Assembly: GCA_900473685.1 (NCBI GenBank)
Contig: UCNE01000008.1
Location: 62,001 to 126,000, forward strand
Source: Hyphomicrobiales bacterium
Lineage (GTDB): Bacteria; Pseudomonadota; Alphaproteobacteria; Rhizobiales; Rhizobiaceae
Reading direction: 5' to 3'
Length of the DNA stretch: 64,000 nucleotides
This document shows, piece after piece, positions 23,967 to 32,811 of this stretch. The stretch's first letter is position 1; each line of letters begins with the position of its first letter. Position numbers and translations under genes: made by a program. The notes under the pieces were generated by a model that ran no database searches, was not told the DNA's origin, and saw nothing but the letters and a program-made list of their open reading frames with translations.

Positions 23967-25901
23967 TCAACTCTCCCCTTGGTCACTGACCGGAACATGC
24001 GGCGTTTTGTTCCAGGAAAACGGGTTGGTCCGTAGCTCCAGCAAGGCTTTCCATGCTGCAAGCGAGATGGCCAGCCAGTAGATAGGCACGAAAATCCACC
24101 GCCAGCCAACGGCGTTTTTCTCGCGGGCGATCATTCGGCTGCGTCCAAGCGAGATGAAGACGGCGTAGCTGCCGGCGATGTTGACGATATCGCAGATGAA
24201 CAGCCAGAACGTCAGCCGGCCATCGGTGAGCGTGCTGTCATCCAGCATCAGCCATGTCAGATAGGCAAGAAACCCGACCACAAAGGGGTGGCTGAGTGCG
24301 GAAAGCAGCAGGCCGGCAATCAGGATCTGGAAAACGATAAAGGCCGGCCAGCCCATCTCGCCCGCCAGTTTTCCGGGCCGGCGCATCAATATCAGCCATG
24401 TCTGCAGCCAGCCCTTGAACCAGCGCGTGCGCTGGCCAAGCCAGACGGACCGTTCTACCGGTGCTTCCTCGAGCGTCGGCTTGACGATGACGCGAGCGCG
24501 ATAACCGAGGCGGTGCAGCCGCAGCCCCAGATCGGCATCCTCGGTCACGTTATAGGGATCCCAGCCGCCGATCCGTTTCAGCTCATCGGTGCGAAAATGA
24601 TTGGAGGTGCCGCCGAGCGGCAAGGGCAGGCCGGTCAGGGACAACATCGGCAGCAGCCCGCGAAACAATCCCGCATATTCCAGCGCAAACAGGGCGCTCC
24701 ACCAGGATTGCCGGGCATTGGTGATGATCAGCGGCGCCTGCAGGCAGATGACATGCGGCGGCGCTGCCGCAAACGCGGCATGAGCCTCGCGCAACTGGCC
24801 GGGATGCGGCCGGTCTTCGGCATCGTAAACCGTCACATAGCGGCCGCGAACGCCGGGCAGGGCATAGGTCAATGCTTTCGGCTTGGTGCGAGGCATATGA
24901 ACAGGCACCAGAACGATCTCGTATTCGCGCGCCAGCGGTAAGGCCTTGAGTGCGGCGATGGTTGCAGCATCATCCTCCTCGCAGATCAGCTTGATATCGA
25001 GCCGCGAACGCGGCCAGTCCAGCCGGTCGAGGGCATGAACGAGCTGCGCCACCACACTCTCTTCCCTGTAGAGCGCGACAAGCACCGAGTAGACCGGTAG
25101 CGGGCAGTCTGCGAGAGCTGGTTGCGCCATATTGTCCTGGCGTTCCCGAAGCAAGGCACAGCCGAGCGCGTAAAGTCGCACCATAAAATTGGCAAGGAAG
25201 AACAATGTCAGTACGATATGCAGGATCAGCATGCTGATCAGCGGCACGGCGGCGGCGGCCACAATCGCTGCGCCAAGCATGATGCCGGCATAAAACCCCT
25301 GCTTGCCCCAGAAGGTGATGCGTGCACTGTGCAGCGGCGCGGCCTCAAACAGCGCACGCGTTGCCGCCGAAACCCGCCGCTTTGCGCCGGCCCGCCAGGC
25401 CGCATCGCGCACGGCCGACGGTGTCGAAACGGCGAGCGATGGCCGCAGCAGCGGTGTCCGCTGTAAAAGGGTTGCAAGTCCGGCCAACCGGCCAAGGGTG
25501 GGAACGATCACGGTCACCGGCGGGCGGCTTGCATGATGGAGCCGCAGGATTTCCGGCCGCGCGATCTGGGTATCTAGCCCTTCGATGTCCTGAACCCGGC
25601 CGGGATCGATATCGGCCATGACGTCGAGCCCCAGCATTTCCGCCAACGCCTCGAAATAGATGGTTTCGTCGATCTCGCCGGATGCGAGCAGCTCGTCTTC
25701 GACGGTCGTGCCGTGCGCTTGCGCAAGCTGCATTGCTCGCGCAATCGAGGGCTTGCCGATGCCCATTTGCAGCAGCAGCCTCCCCTCTTGCTTTAGTGCA
25801 GGCGCGAATCCTCCTACTACGGCACCAGGCTGCGGTCGCCCGGCCGGTGGCTCATTCGCGGTAGCCATTCCGGAATTGTCCGGATATTCTTCCAGACGCA
25901 T
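23967..25901 (-). CDS. cellulose-synthase-like GT2 glycosyltransferase with N-terminal regulatory-type domain
   Basis: The 644-residue membrane protein has the GT2 motifs in order: VYSVLVALYREESVVAQ, CEEDD, VYDAED (metal-binding Asp), NVTEDADLG (TED catalytic base), and QRTRWFKGW (Q-x-x-RW). Two hydrophobic helices lie around residues 200-250, and several more follow the catalytic domain. The first 130 residues (LLLQMGIGKPSIARAMQLAQ; LASGEIDETIYFEALAEMLG) resemble the MshEN/GspE N-terminal domain. Substrate is not evident; a processive surface polysaccharide synthase is likely. The start has GAGG five bases upstream and diverges from the next gene. Confidence 0.83.
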   Translation of the reverse strand: MRLEEYPDNSGMATANEPPAGRPQPGAVVGGFAPALKQEGRLLLQMGIGKPSIARAMQLAQAHGTTVEDELLASGEIDETIYFEALAEMLGLDVMADIDPGRVQDIEGLDTQIARPEILRLHHASRPPVTVIVPTLGRLAGLATLLQRTPLLRPSLAVSTPSAVRDAAWRAGAKRRVSAATRALFEAAPLHSARITFWGKQGFYAGIMLGAAIVAAAAVPLISMLILHIVLTLFFLANFMVRLYALGCALLRERQDNMAQPALADCPLPVYSVLVALYREESVVAQLVHALDRLDWPRSRLDIKLICEEDDAATIAALKALPLAREYEIVLVPVHMPRTKPKALTYALPGVRGRYVTVYDAEDRPHPGQLREAHAAFAAAPPHVICLQAPLIITNARQSWWSALFALEYAGLFRGLLPMLSLTGLPLPLGGTSNHFRTDELKRIGGWDPYNVTEDADLGLRLHRLGYRARVIVKPTLEEAPVERSVWLGQRTRWFKGWLQTWLILMRRPGKLAGEMGWPAFIVFQILIAGLLLSALSHPFVVGFLAYLTWLMLDDSTLTDGRLTFWLFICDIVNIAGSYAVFISLGRSRMIAREKNAVGWRWIFVPIYWLAISLAAWKALLELRTNPFSWNKTPHVPVSDQGES

Positions 25902-25952
25902 GAAAACCTCATCGCCGCGTGGCGCGGCAATACCCCCTATCTCGTCCCGGGA

Positions 25953-26834
25953 ATGATCATAATGTTACGCGCTGTCCGTGCATCTCTAAAATTTTACGGG
26001 ATTTTCTCGCTTTGCGTGTTGCTGGTTGCACCTTTTCAGGCCGTGTCACGCGCTGCCGATGGCGTTCATGATCTGCCGCTATTGTTCGATGCGCGCGAGC
26101 GGATCGCGAAGCCGGACCTCAGCGGGTTGGCGCGCCTGCGGTTTCTCACGACGGTGGATTTTCCGCCGTTCAATTTCATCGACCAGTCCGGCAAGCTTGC
26201 CGGCTTCCATGTCGATCTGGTGCGCGAGATCTGCCATGAGCTGGAAATCGACGCCAAATGCCAGATCCAGGCCGTGACCTTCGCGGAGTTGCAGCCGGCG
26301 CTCGAGGGCGGGCAAGGAGAGGCCGTCATTGCCGGGATCGGCATCAGTTCGGAACTGCGGCAGCGGTTCGCCTTTTCGCGCGCATTCATGAAGCTCCCGG
26401 CCCGGTTTGCGGCCAACCGTCAGGCGATGGGAAACGCTCTTTCGGTGGCGTCGCTGGCAGGCAAGCGGGTCGGCACAATGTCCGGCACCACGCATGAGGC
26501 GATGCTCAAAGCGTTTTTTCCGCAGCTTGAGACGCAGTCTTTTCCAAGCCGCGAGGCGATGCTGGCGGCCCTGAAGCAAGGGAGCGTTGCTGCAGTGTTT
26601 TCCGACGGCATGCAATTGTCCTTCTGGACGGCTGGCAGTGACGCGGCCAATTGCTGCGCCCTGATCGAGGGCGCCCATTTTTCACAACGCTTTCTGGGTG
26701 AGGGTTTGGCAATCATGAACCGCAAGGGCGATTCGGCACTGACGCAGGCGATCGATCATGCGTTGCTGGAACTGTCCCGCAAAGGCCGGCTGAACGAAAT
26801 CTACCTGCGTTATTTCCCGGCGGGTATTTATTGA
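25953..26834 (+). CDS. periplasmic amino-acid-type solute-binding protein
   Basis: The 293-residue product has a signal peptide in its first 35 residues, followed by the SBP_bac_3 fold: LRFLTTVDFPPFNFIDQSGK, then LAGFHVDLVREICHEL, and later LAGKRVGTMSGTTHEAM. The motifs IAGIGISSELRQRFAFSRAF and the C-terminal LSRKGRLNEIYLRYFP fit extracellular solute-binding family 3. A second ATG at 25962 has better spacing from GGGA. No permease or ATPase gene is adjacent, so it may be an orphan or a sensor domain. It is transcribed divergently from the glycosyltransferase with a 51-base gap. Confidence 0.8.
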   Translation: MIIMLRAVRASLKFYGIFSLCVLLVAPFQAVSRAADGVHDLPLLFDARERIAKPDLSGLARLRFLTTVDFPPFNFIDQSGKLAGFHVDLVREICHELEIDAKCQIQAVTFAELQPALEGGQGEAVIAGIGISSELRQRFAFSRAFMKLPARFAANRQAMGNALSVASLAGKRVGTMSGTTHEAMLKAFFPQLETQSFPSREAMLAALKQGSVAAVFSDGMQLSFWTAGSDAANCCALIEGAHFSQRFLGEGLAIMNRKGDSALTQAIDHALLELSRKGRLNEIYLRYFPAGIY

Positions 26835-26841
26835 CCTGCGG

Positions 26842-27663
26842 TCAGTCCATCTTCCGAAACGGCAGAAACAGCGACCAGAAGAGCCGTGCAGGCGAGGGGT
26901 TGCGATACTGTGAAAGTCCGATCCGCATGGTTTCCGGCGGTTGTTTCGAGCGCTCGCGGTAGGTAGAGAATATCCGGTCCCAGAGGGAAAGATTGAAGCC
27001 GTAATTGCTATCGGTCTCGTCCGGCTCGGCGGAATGATGAATGGCGTGCATGTCGGGCGTGACGATCAGGCGGCGCAGCAGGCGGTCGGCGCGGGCGTGA
27101 AGTTTCAGATTGGCGTGATTGAACATCGCCGCCCCATTCAGCACGATCTCGAAGATCAAAACGCTGACCGCAGGCGCACCGATCGCCAGGATGAAGGCCG
27201 ATTTCCACAGGACCGACAGCAGGATTTCCAGCGGATGGAAGCGCAGCGCCGTCGTCAGGTCCAGCCCGGTATCGGCATGGTGCACCCGGTGAATGCGCCA
27301 GAACAGCGGAACCTTGTGAAAGATCACATGCTCCAGCCAGATGGCGAAATCGAGAATGACGAAGGCGAGGATACCGCTGACGAGCGGTGGCAGGCCGAGC
27401 ATCGGCAAAAGCCCGTATCCATGCGCGTTGGCAAACAGGGCGACGCCGGTGGCCGCCGCCGGAAAGATCATCCGCAACATCAGCGACGACAGGATAAGGA
27501 TAGACAGGTTGGTAAACCAGCGCTGCGCCTTGAGCGCCCGCATCAGTTCCGGACGCTCCAGCCGCGGGTGAGCCAGTTCAAGCACGGCGAGCGGCAGGAA
27601 GATTGCAGCAAAGACGGTCAGGCGCAATACGGGCTCGCCGATGCCGAATATCTCCAGTGTCAT
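26842..27663 (-). CDS. sterol desaturase / fatty acid hydroxylase family protein
   Basis: The 273-residue membrane protein has the His boxes of the di-iron hydroxylase superfamily: HVIFH (in LEHVIFHKVP), HRVHH (in FWRIHRVHHADTG) and HAIHH (in PDMHAIHHSAEP). Hydrophobic helices precede and separate them. Bacterial members hydroxylate membrane or hopanoid lipids; the substrate is not evident here. Its stop lies eight bases after the solute-binding gene, convergent with it. Confidence 0.85.
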   Translation of the reverse strand: MTLEIFGIGEPVLRLTVFAAIFLPLAVLELAHPRLERPELMRALKAQRWFTNLSILILSSLMLRMIFPAAATGVALFANAHGYGLLPMLGLPPLVSGILAFVILDFAIWLEHVIFHKVPLFWRIHRVHHADTGLDLTTALRFHPLEILLSVLWKSAFILAIGAPAVSVLIFEIVLNGAAMFNHANLKLHARADRLLRRLIVTPDMHAIHHSAEPDETDSNYGFNLSLWDRIFSTYRERSKQPPETMRIGLSQYRNPSPARLFWSLFLPFRKMD

Positions 27664-27766
27664 GCCCGCACCATCGCCACCTGCCGGTTCGTCCTGTGGA
27701 CGGCTATTCTAACGGGCGTGCGATCAAGGGGAACACACGTTGGCGTGAAGCGGAAGTCCGCTTCCC

Positions 27767-28177
27767 TTACCTGCGGAAACGGGCCATGGCGCCACGCTCG
27801 ATCGCGGCGCAGGTCAGCTTGTCCAGCCCCAGCCGGTCGCGCAGCAGTTGCAGCAACCGGATTTCCTCCTGGGCGATGGAACGATCGGCGGCGGCAAGCT
27901 CGACGGCCAGCGCGTAGGCGGTGTCGTAGAGGCGCGCGGGAAGCGCTTCACGCACGACTTCGAGTGCGATGTCCAACCCTTCCGGACCGTCGAGAAGGGC
28001 CGTGCATTCGCGCGCCGCATGCATCAGGTGGTCATGGTCGAAACCGTCAAACACCGGCAGGAAGCTGGTCAGCCTGCCGATGCGCTCCAGCTCGCCATCG
28101 GTCATGGCGGTATCGACGGCCGACATCATCACCATGACGTAGATGAGGGCTTCATGATGGCTCATGGTGTTGGGCAT
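27767..28177 (-). CDS. TerB-like tellurite-resistance domain protein
   Basis: The 136-residue, all-helical product resembles the TerB/DjlA N-terminal domain: SHHEALIYVMVMMSAVDTAM, then TDGELERIGRLTSFLPVF, with paired acidic residues after helix turns (DTAMTDGELERI; DRSIAQEEIRLL). A second start at 28165 (MSHHEAL) is possible. Stand-alone TerB-like proteins are common in Rhizobiaceae, and their function is not clear. Confidence 0.75.
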   Translation of the reverse strand: MPNTMSHHEALIYVMVMMSAVDTAMTDGELERIGRLTSFLPVFDGFDHDHLMHAARECTALLDGPEGLDIALEVVREALPARLYDTAYALAVELAAADRSIAQEEIRLLQLLRDRLGLDKLTCAAIERGAMARFRR

Positions 28178-28230
28178 GGGATATCCGTGTTGCTGTGCCG
28201 ATGTTGTCAGATATGGACCGCCGCCGCCGT

Positions 28231-29082
28231 CTACAAGCCCTGACCGGGCGTATCAGTGGCGGTATCCTCGGGCAGGGATATTTCGGCCGGAGGCGTCGCG
28301 GTCGTGTCGAACGTTCTGGGGTCATCTCCGAAAAAACCAAGGCGGGCCTTGCGGGCAGCGTCCACCTTGCCGGCCAGCGGCGATCCCGCCGGTACGTCCG
28401 CCCAGCCGCTTTCGGCAAGCCACGCGGCCGGATCGGTGTTGTTGACACTGCAGGCGGCGGTCAGCGTTCCCTGCCAGCCGTTCTTCGGCACGGTACAGGA
28501 AAGCGCACGCGCCCGCAGGAAATTGCGGAATGCGGTTTTGGCCACCGTACCGCATGGCCACACCTGTCCCGCCTCGCCACAGATCCGATCCGCCTTTTGC
28601 GGCAGTATCCCGTCCAGCTGCAGCAACCGGTCGTCGAATTGGATAAGACCGGCCGTGAGCGCGACCGGATGGCGCAGAATGGCGGGAACGGCCTCCGGCT
28701 TGGCAACCGGCTGCGATAACGGCAAACGTGGCTCGATGCGCTCCAATGGCTGCGCTGTAACCTCTTCCGGAAGGCCGAATTGTTCCGGGGCGATATCGCG
28801 CACGGTTTCGCCCTGTGTTTGCGGCAGGCCTTCGCCTACAGTCCCCATCGGCGCGGTCTCGCCGGAAGCCGGATCGGCAGGCACGGTCTCACCAGCATCT
28901 TCGGTATTCATCCCGTCGCCACCGAGATCTGGCACATCGGCCATGTCGGGTGTTTCGAGCGTAAAATCCTGGGTCTCGGCGCCCTGCCGCCCCTGAATGA
29001 CCGACGCGCCAGTCAGCAGTAGGGCGACAGTCAGGGCAATGCCGGCCAAACCGCCGCCGATGGTGAGCAGGTGCCGCTTCAT
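28231..29082 (-). CDS. membrane-anchored thermonuclease-like (SNase-like) protein
   Basis: The 283-residue product has an N-terminal membrane helix (IGGGLAGIALTVALLLTGAS), a Pro/Glu-rich linker, and a C-terminal SNase-like domain. That domain contains LQLDGILPQKADRICG, then VWPCGTVAKTAFRNFLRARAL, AWLAESGWADVP and ARKARLGFFGDDP. The Arg/Glu catalytic pair of staphylococcal nuclease is not clear, so it may be a non-catalytic relative. The first 130 residues after the helix lack family features. Confidence 0.7.
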   Translation of the reverse strand: MKRHLLTIGGGLAGIALTVALLLTGASVIQGRQGAETQDFTLETPDMADVPDLGGDGMNTEDAGETVPADPASGETAPMGTVGEGLPQTQGETVRDIAPEQFGLPEEVTAQPLERIEPRLPLSQPVAKPEAVPAILRHPVALTAGLIQFDDRLLQLDGILPQKADRICGEAGQVWPCGTVAKTAFRNFLRARALSCTVPKNGWQGTLTAACSVNNTDPAAWLAESGWADVPAGSPLAGKVDAARKARLGFFGDDPRTFDTTATPPAEISLPEDTATDTPGQGL

Positions 29083-29095
29083 CAGGAAAACTGTC

Positions 29096-29761
29096 CTATT
29101 GGCTGGCCCAGATGATGCGGGCGATCCATTCGACGTCGCTGAGTTCGAATGTGCGGTTTGGGTGGTCGGGGTTGAGCGACAGGAGTTCGATGTTGCGTGG
29201 GGTCTGGCGCACCAGCACCTTGGCCATCACTTCGCCCTCGGTGGTCTTGACCACCACACGGTCGCCGCGGCGGACCTGTGCGCCCGGCTCGACGATCAGC
29301 ACATCGCCGTCGCGATAGAGCGGCAGCATGCTGTCGCCCTGGATTTCCAGCGCATAGACGCCGGCCTTGGCGCCGGGAGCTGCCGGAAATTCGACGACAT
29401 CCCAGCCTTGGCCCGCCGGAAAACCGCCATCGTCGAAGAAGCCGCCGGCCCCGGCCTGAGCGAAGCCGAGCAGCGGAATGGAGCTTGCCTGGGGTGGAAA
29501 GGCACCGTCCGGCAGGGCGTTGGAAACCGGCCCCGGCCGCAGGAAGTCCATGAACTGGTTTATCGTCGAGCCGGTGGCGTCAAGCACCTTGGCGATCGAT
29601 TCCGTCGAGGGCCAGCGCTCGCGGCCATCGGCGGAATGGCGCTTGGACTTGTTGAAAGAGGTCGGATCTAACCCGGCCCGCCGGGCAAGGCCCGAAGGGG
29701 ATAGTTGATGCCGCTCGGCGAGCGCATCGATCGCACTCCAGATCCGGTCATGTGAAAACAT
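29096..29761 (-). CDS. S24-family HTH repressor (LexA/CI-like)
   Basis: The 221-residue product has an N-terminal helix-turn-helix (LSPSGLARRAGLDPTSFNKS) and a C-terminal S24 domain. The candidate Ser lies in QGDSMLPLY and the candidate Lys in GEVMAKVL. It resembles chromosomal S24 transcriptional regulators of rhizobia rather than LexA. The cleavage-site AG pair is uncertain (FAQAGAG). It faces chaA across a spacer with repeated half-sites, which may be its operators. It lies outside the prophage. Confidence 0.87.
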   Translation of the reverse strand: MFSHDRIWSAIDALAERHQLSPSGLARRAGLDPTSFNKSKRHSADGRERWPSTESIAKVLDATGSTINQFMDFLRPGPVSNALPDGAFPPQASSIPLLGFAQAGAGGFFDDGGFPAGQGWDVVEFPAAPGAKAGVYALEIQGDSMLPLYRDGDVLIVEPGAQVRRGDRVVVKTTEGEVMAKVLVRQTPRNIELLSLNPDHPNRTFELSDVEWIARIIWASQ

Positions 29762-29803
29762 CGTTGCGCATCCTGCAGGCGGTGAAGCGTGACGCTTTCT
29801 CGT

Positions 29804-29862
29804 GTTCTTGCTGTTTTTTAAGTTCTTGCCGTCTTGGCTATCTCGTGGCCAAGATTAGCCAA
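29804..29862. promoter_or_regulatory. repeated half-sites between the S24 regulator and chaA
   Basis: GTTCTTGC occurs at 29804-29811 and 29822-29829 (18-base period). Downstream, TTGGCTA (29834-29840) is inverted against TAGCCAA (29856-29862), and an extra GCCAA at 29848-29852 is exactly ten bases from the GCCAA at 29858-29862. This clustering suggests an operator for a dimeric regulator, possibly the S24 protein. Confidence 0.5.
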
Positions 29863-29998
29863 AATCCGGGGTGCAGTAAAGAGAAAAAGGAAAATAATCC
29901 TGTCGACCTCACTCGCAATCGCGCTGCCCCGATTGAAATGCGCCGTCTGCCGCCTATACTCCGGTGAGACCGTATCTTCTGGTTGCGAGGCGCCGCAT

Positions 29999-31084
29999 TT
30001 GTTCTCGATCGTGAAGTCCGAAATCCTGCTGGGTGCGGCGCTGGTTCTTGCCGCCGCCGGTTTCCTGTTCGAACACGCGCTGCTGGAAAGCGGGCAGGTG
30101 GCAGCCCTTGCCGGTGCTGCCGTGCTGGTCTTTGCCATCGTGCTTGCCTCGATGCGGGTTGCCCACCACGCCGAAGTACTGGCCGCCAAGGTCGGCGATC
30201 CCTATGGTACGATGATCCTGACCTTGTCGGCGGTGCTGGTCGAGGTGATCATTCTGGCGATCATGATGAGCGGCGAGGAGATCTCGCCAACGCTGGTGCG
30301 CGACACGATCTATTCGGCCGTCATGCTCGATATCAACGGCATTCTCGGGCTGGCGGCCCTGCTCGGCGGCCTCAAGCATGGCGAGCAATCCTACAACGAC
30401 GATTCCAGCCGCACCTATAGCGTCATGATCCTGACGGCGATGGGCATTTCGATGGTCGTGCCGGAATTCGTTCCTGAAGCCAAATGGCACCTCTATTCGG
30501 CCTTCACCATCGTGGCGATGGTGACACTCTATGCGGTCTTCCTGAAGATGCAGGTCGGGGTGCACAGCTACTTCTTCAGCTACAGCTATCCGAAGCGCGA
30601 AGGCGGCGAAAAGCACCCGTCTGAGGACGAGCCGGTGGCTGTGTCGATAACGATCCTGATCATCGGTGTCGTCATTATCGGCGCTCTGGCGGAAGTCATG
30701 TCAGGGCTGCTGACGGCTGGCCTGAAGGGAACCGGCGCACCGCCGGTCCTTGCGGCGATCGTCGTTGCGGCCATTTCCGCCTCGCCGGAAATCATGACGG
30801 CGATGCGGGCAGCGCTTGCCAACCGCATGCAGGCCGTCGTCAACATCGCACTTGGTGCGTCATTGTCGACCGTCATCCTGACGGTGCCGGTGATGGAGGC
30901 GATTGCGCTCTATACCGGCCAGCCCTTCATCATGGCGATGACGCCGGTGCAGACGGTGATGGTGACGATCACCCTGATCGTTGCCGCCATCAACCTCAAT
31001 GACGGCGAAACCAATGCCATCGAGGGCATGACCCATTTTGTCTTGTTCGCCACGTTCGTCATGCTGTCGGTGATTGGGCTTTGA
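29999..31084 (+). CDS. chaA: calcium/sodium:proton antiporter, ChaA family
   Basis: A TTG start at 29999 (LFSIVKSEILLGAA) is preferred because GAGG lies eight bases upstream (29987-29990). It gives 361 residues, matching ChaA (366), whereas an earlier TTG at 29834 would add a non-hydrophobic leader. Ten or more helices are visible. The two repeated motifs of the CaCA superfamily are present: MSGEEISPTLVRDTI in the first half and AISASPEIMTAMRAAL in the second. It should export Ca2+ or Na+/K+ for H+ at the inner membrane. Confidence 0.85.
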   Translation: MFSIVKSEILLGAALVLAAAGFLFEHALLESGQVAALAGAAVLVFAIVLASMRVAHHAEVLAAKVGDPYGTMILTLSAVLVEVIILAIMMSGEEISPTLVRDTIYSAVMLDINGILGLAALLGGLKHGEQSYNDDSSRTYSVMILTAMGISMVVPEFVPEAKWHLYSAFTIVAMVTLYAVFLKMQVGVHSYFFSYSYPKREGGEKHPSEDEPVAVSITILIIGVVIIGALAEVMSGLLTAGLKGTGAPPVLAAIVVAAISASPEIMTAMRAALANRMQAVVNIALGASLSTVILTVPVMEAIALYTGQPFIMAMTPVQTVMVTITLIVAAINLNDGETNAIEGMTHFVLFATFVMLSVIGL

Positions 31085-31260
31085 CTTGGGCGGCTGTGAG
31101 CTAAATCCCGGCAACCGGAAAGACTGATCGTTAGGCGGTATTTCTCGCCGCGCCCCCATTTTTCGCCACACATCGCGCCGTCATGCCTCTTCCGTGCGCG
31201 CTGGCCTCGCGATATCACAGATCGCGCGCGCGATTTGCGCAGCGCCTTCGGGAGCCCTCC

Positions 31261-32139
31261 GTGAATACCTCCGTGCTTTCAGGCATTCTGCTGACGATCT
31301 TTTCCTATTTCCTGTTCACGCTGCAGGACGCTTCGGTCAAATGGCTGGTGGTGGCGTTGCCCGTCTGGCAGATCCTGTTCGTGCGCAGCGTGACGATCTT
31401 TGCAATCTGTGCCGCTATCGGCCGCGGCCCGCTGCTTGTCCGCTCGCTGCGTTCGCCGGTGCTCAAGCCGATGATCCTGCGCAACCTGCTGTTGCTCGCC
31501 GCCTGGCTGTCCTACTATACCGCCGCCCGCGATCTCGGGCTGGCCGAGTTGACGACGCTCTACTATGCGGCACCGATCCTGATCACCATTCTTGCCGTAC
31601 CGATCCTCAAGGAAGACGTCCCGCCCCTGCGCTGGATCGCGGTTATCGTCGGTTTCATCGGCGTGCTGGTGGCGACCGATCCGTTCGGGACGGGCATGAA
31701 ACTCTCCCTGCCGGTCTGGCTGGCGTTGCAAGCCGCGGTGTTCTGGGCGTTTTCGACGGTGCTCTTGCGCAAGACCGCGATGCAGGAGGTAACGCTGGTG
31801 CAGATGACGCTGTCGAGCGGCTTCTTCATCCTGTTCACCGGCATTGCCGTCATTGTTACCTGGGTTCCGCCAAGCCTTCTCGATGTGGGCCTGATGGTGG
31901 GAACCGGGCTGATCGCCGGTATCGCGCAATATGCGCTGTTCGAGGGCATGCGGCGGGCGCCGGTCTCGGTGCTGGCGCCGTTTGAATATTCCTCGCTGAT
32001 CTGGGCTTTTGGGCTCGGCTTTCTGATCTGGGGCGATATCCCCGCAGCCCAGGTGTTCGTCGGCGCGGCGCTGATCTTTTCGGCCGGCATCATCATCATT
32101 CTTGGGGAACGTTTCGCGAGACGGCTGACGGCCGGTTAG
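31261..32139 (+). CDS. DMT-superfamily transporter (EamA type)
   Basis: The GTG at 31261 is preferred because GGGAG lies eight bases upstream; an in-frame ATG at 31183 would add a basic, non-hydrophobic leader. The 292-residue product shows ten hydrophobic helices in two halves (LLTIFSYFLFTLQDASVKWL in the first, AFSTVLLRKTAM at the second repeat), the EamA pattern. DMT members export metabolites or take up nucleosides; the substrate is not evident. The next gene, mntR, is convergent with a one-base gap. Confidence 0.83.
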   Translation: MNTSVLSGILLTIFSYFLFTLQDASVKWLVVALPVWQILFVRSVTIFAICAAIGRGPLLVRSLRSPVLKPMILRNLLLLAAWLSYYTAARDLGLAELTTLYYAAPILITILAVPILKEDVPPLRWIAVIVGFIGVLVATDPFGTGMKLSLPVWLALQAAVFWAFSTVLLRKTAMQEVTLVQMTLSSGFFILFTGIAVIVTWVPPSLLDVGLMVGTGLIAGIAQYALFEGMRRAPVSVLAPFEYSSLIWAFGLGFLIWGDIPAAQVFVGAALIFSAGIIIILGERFARRLTAG

Positions 32140-32140
32140 A

Positions 32141-32590
32141 TCAGGCTTTCCGTTCGATGAAGCGGCGGAAGGCTTCCAGCGTCTCGACGCTGACATGATG
32201 CTCGATGCCCTCGGCATCGATGCGGGCGGTTTCCGGGCTGACGCCGAGGCAGCGCAAAAAGGCTTCGACCGTCTGGTGGCGTGCCCGGCTTTCCAGCGCC
32301 ATCTTCTGGCCGGCCCCGGTCAGGAACACGCCGCGATAGGGTTTGCGCGATACCAGCCCTTCAGCAGCCAGCCTTGCCAGCATCTTGGCGACTGTCGGCT
32401 GCGCCACGCCCAGGCGGGCGGCGATATCCACCTGCCGGGCCTCGTTGCCATCCTCGATCAGGTCGGCGATTAGCTCGACATAATCCTCGATCAGCGCACC
32501 GCGCCGTGCCTCGCGGGTCTGCCTAAAACCCTCGGAGTGAATGTCCGCGTCTGGGAGCGGATCCGTGCGGGGTACAGGGCGGCGCGGCAA
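32141..32590 (-). CDS. mntR: manganese-responsive regulator MntR
   Basis: The 149-residue DtxR-family product has a winged helix-turn-helix ([20 protein letters not shown]) and a dimerisation domain with metal-ligand candidates in [14 protein letters not shown]. It lies head-to-head with the Nramp transporter gene, the common mntR-mntH layout in Rhizobiaceae. With Mn2+ bound it should repress mntH. Direct repeats TTTCATAAC in the spacer are candidate operator parts. Confidence 0.9.
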   Translation of the reverse strand: MPRRPVPRTDPLPDADIHSEGFRQTREARRGALIEDYVELIADLIEDGNEARQVDIAARLGVAQPTVAKMLARLAAEGLVSRKPYRGVFLTGAGQKMALESRARHQTVEAFLRCLGVSPETARIDAEGIEHHVSVETLEAFRRFIERKA

Positions 32591-32633
32591 CGGGGCGATG
32601 TCCTCTCAAGTTTTTTCATCAATGCTTTTGAGG

Positions 32634-32664
32634 TTTCATAACACGCGCTCGGATTTTTCATAAC
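32634..32664. promoter_or_regulatory. direct repeats in the mntR-mntH spacer, candidate MntR operator
   Basis: TTTCATAAC occurs at 32634-32642 and again at 32656-32664, start-to-start distance 22 bases (about two helical turns). The nearby sequence also carries CCTATTGC (32741-32748) and GCATAGG (32765-32771) as an imperfect inverted pair closer to mntH. Regulator identity is inferred from the neighbouring genes. Confidence 0.5.
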
Positions 32665-32811
32665 GATTTATCCCGTCCTCCACATTGCCGCCCCACGTGT
32701 CTTCCCATTCTCTGAAAAAAGCCAAAACGATGAAATATAGCCTATTGCATAATGTTTTGCCCTGGCATAGGTTTTGGATAACAGAGCCCATTGCGCATCC
32801 GGAGACCGTGC

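Noticed and set aside
23798-24109. Minus-strand open frame of 103 codons across attR
   Set aside because: It runs through the tRNA fragment and into the end of the glycosyltransferase; no family features.
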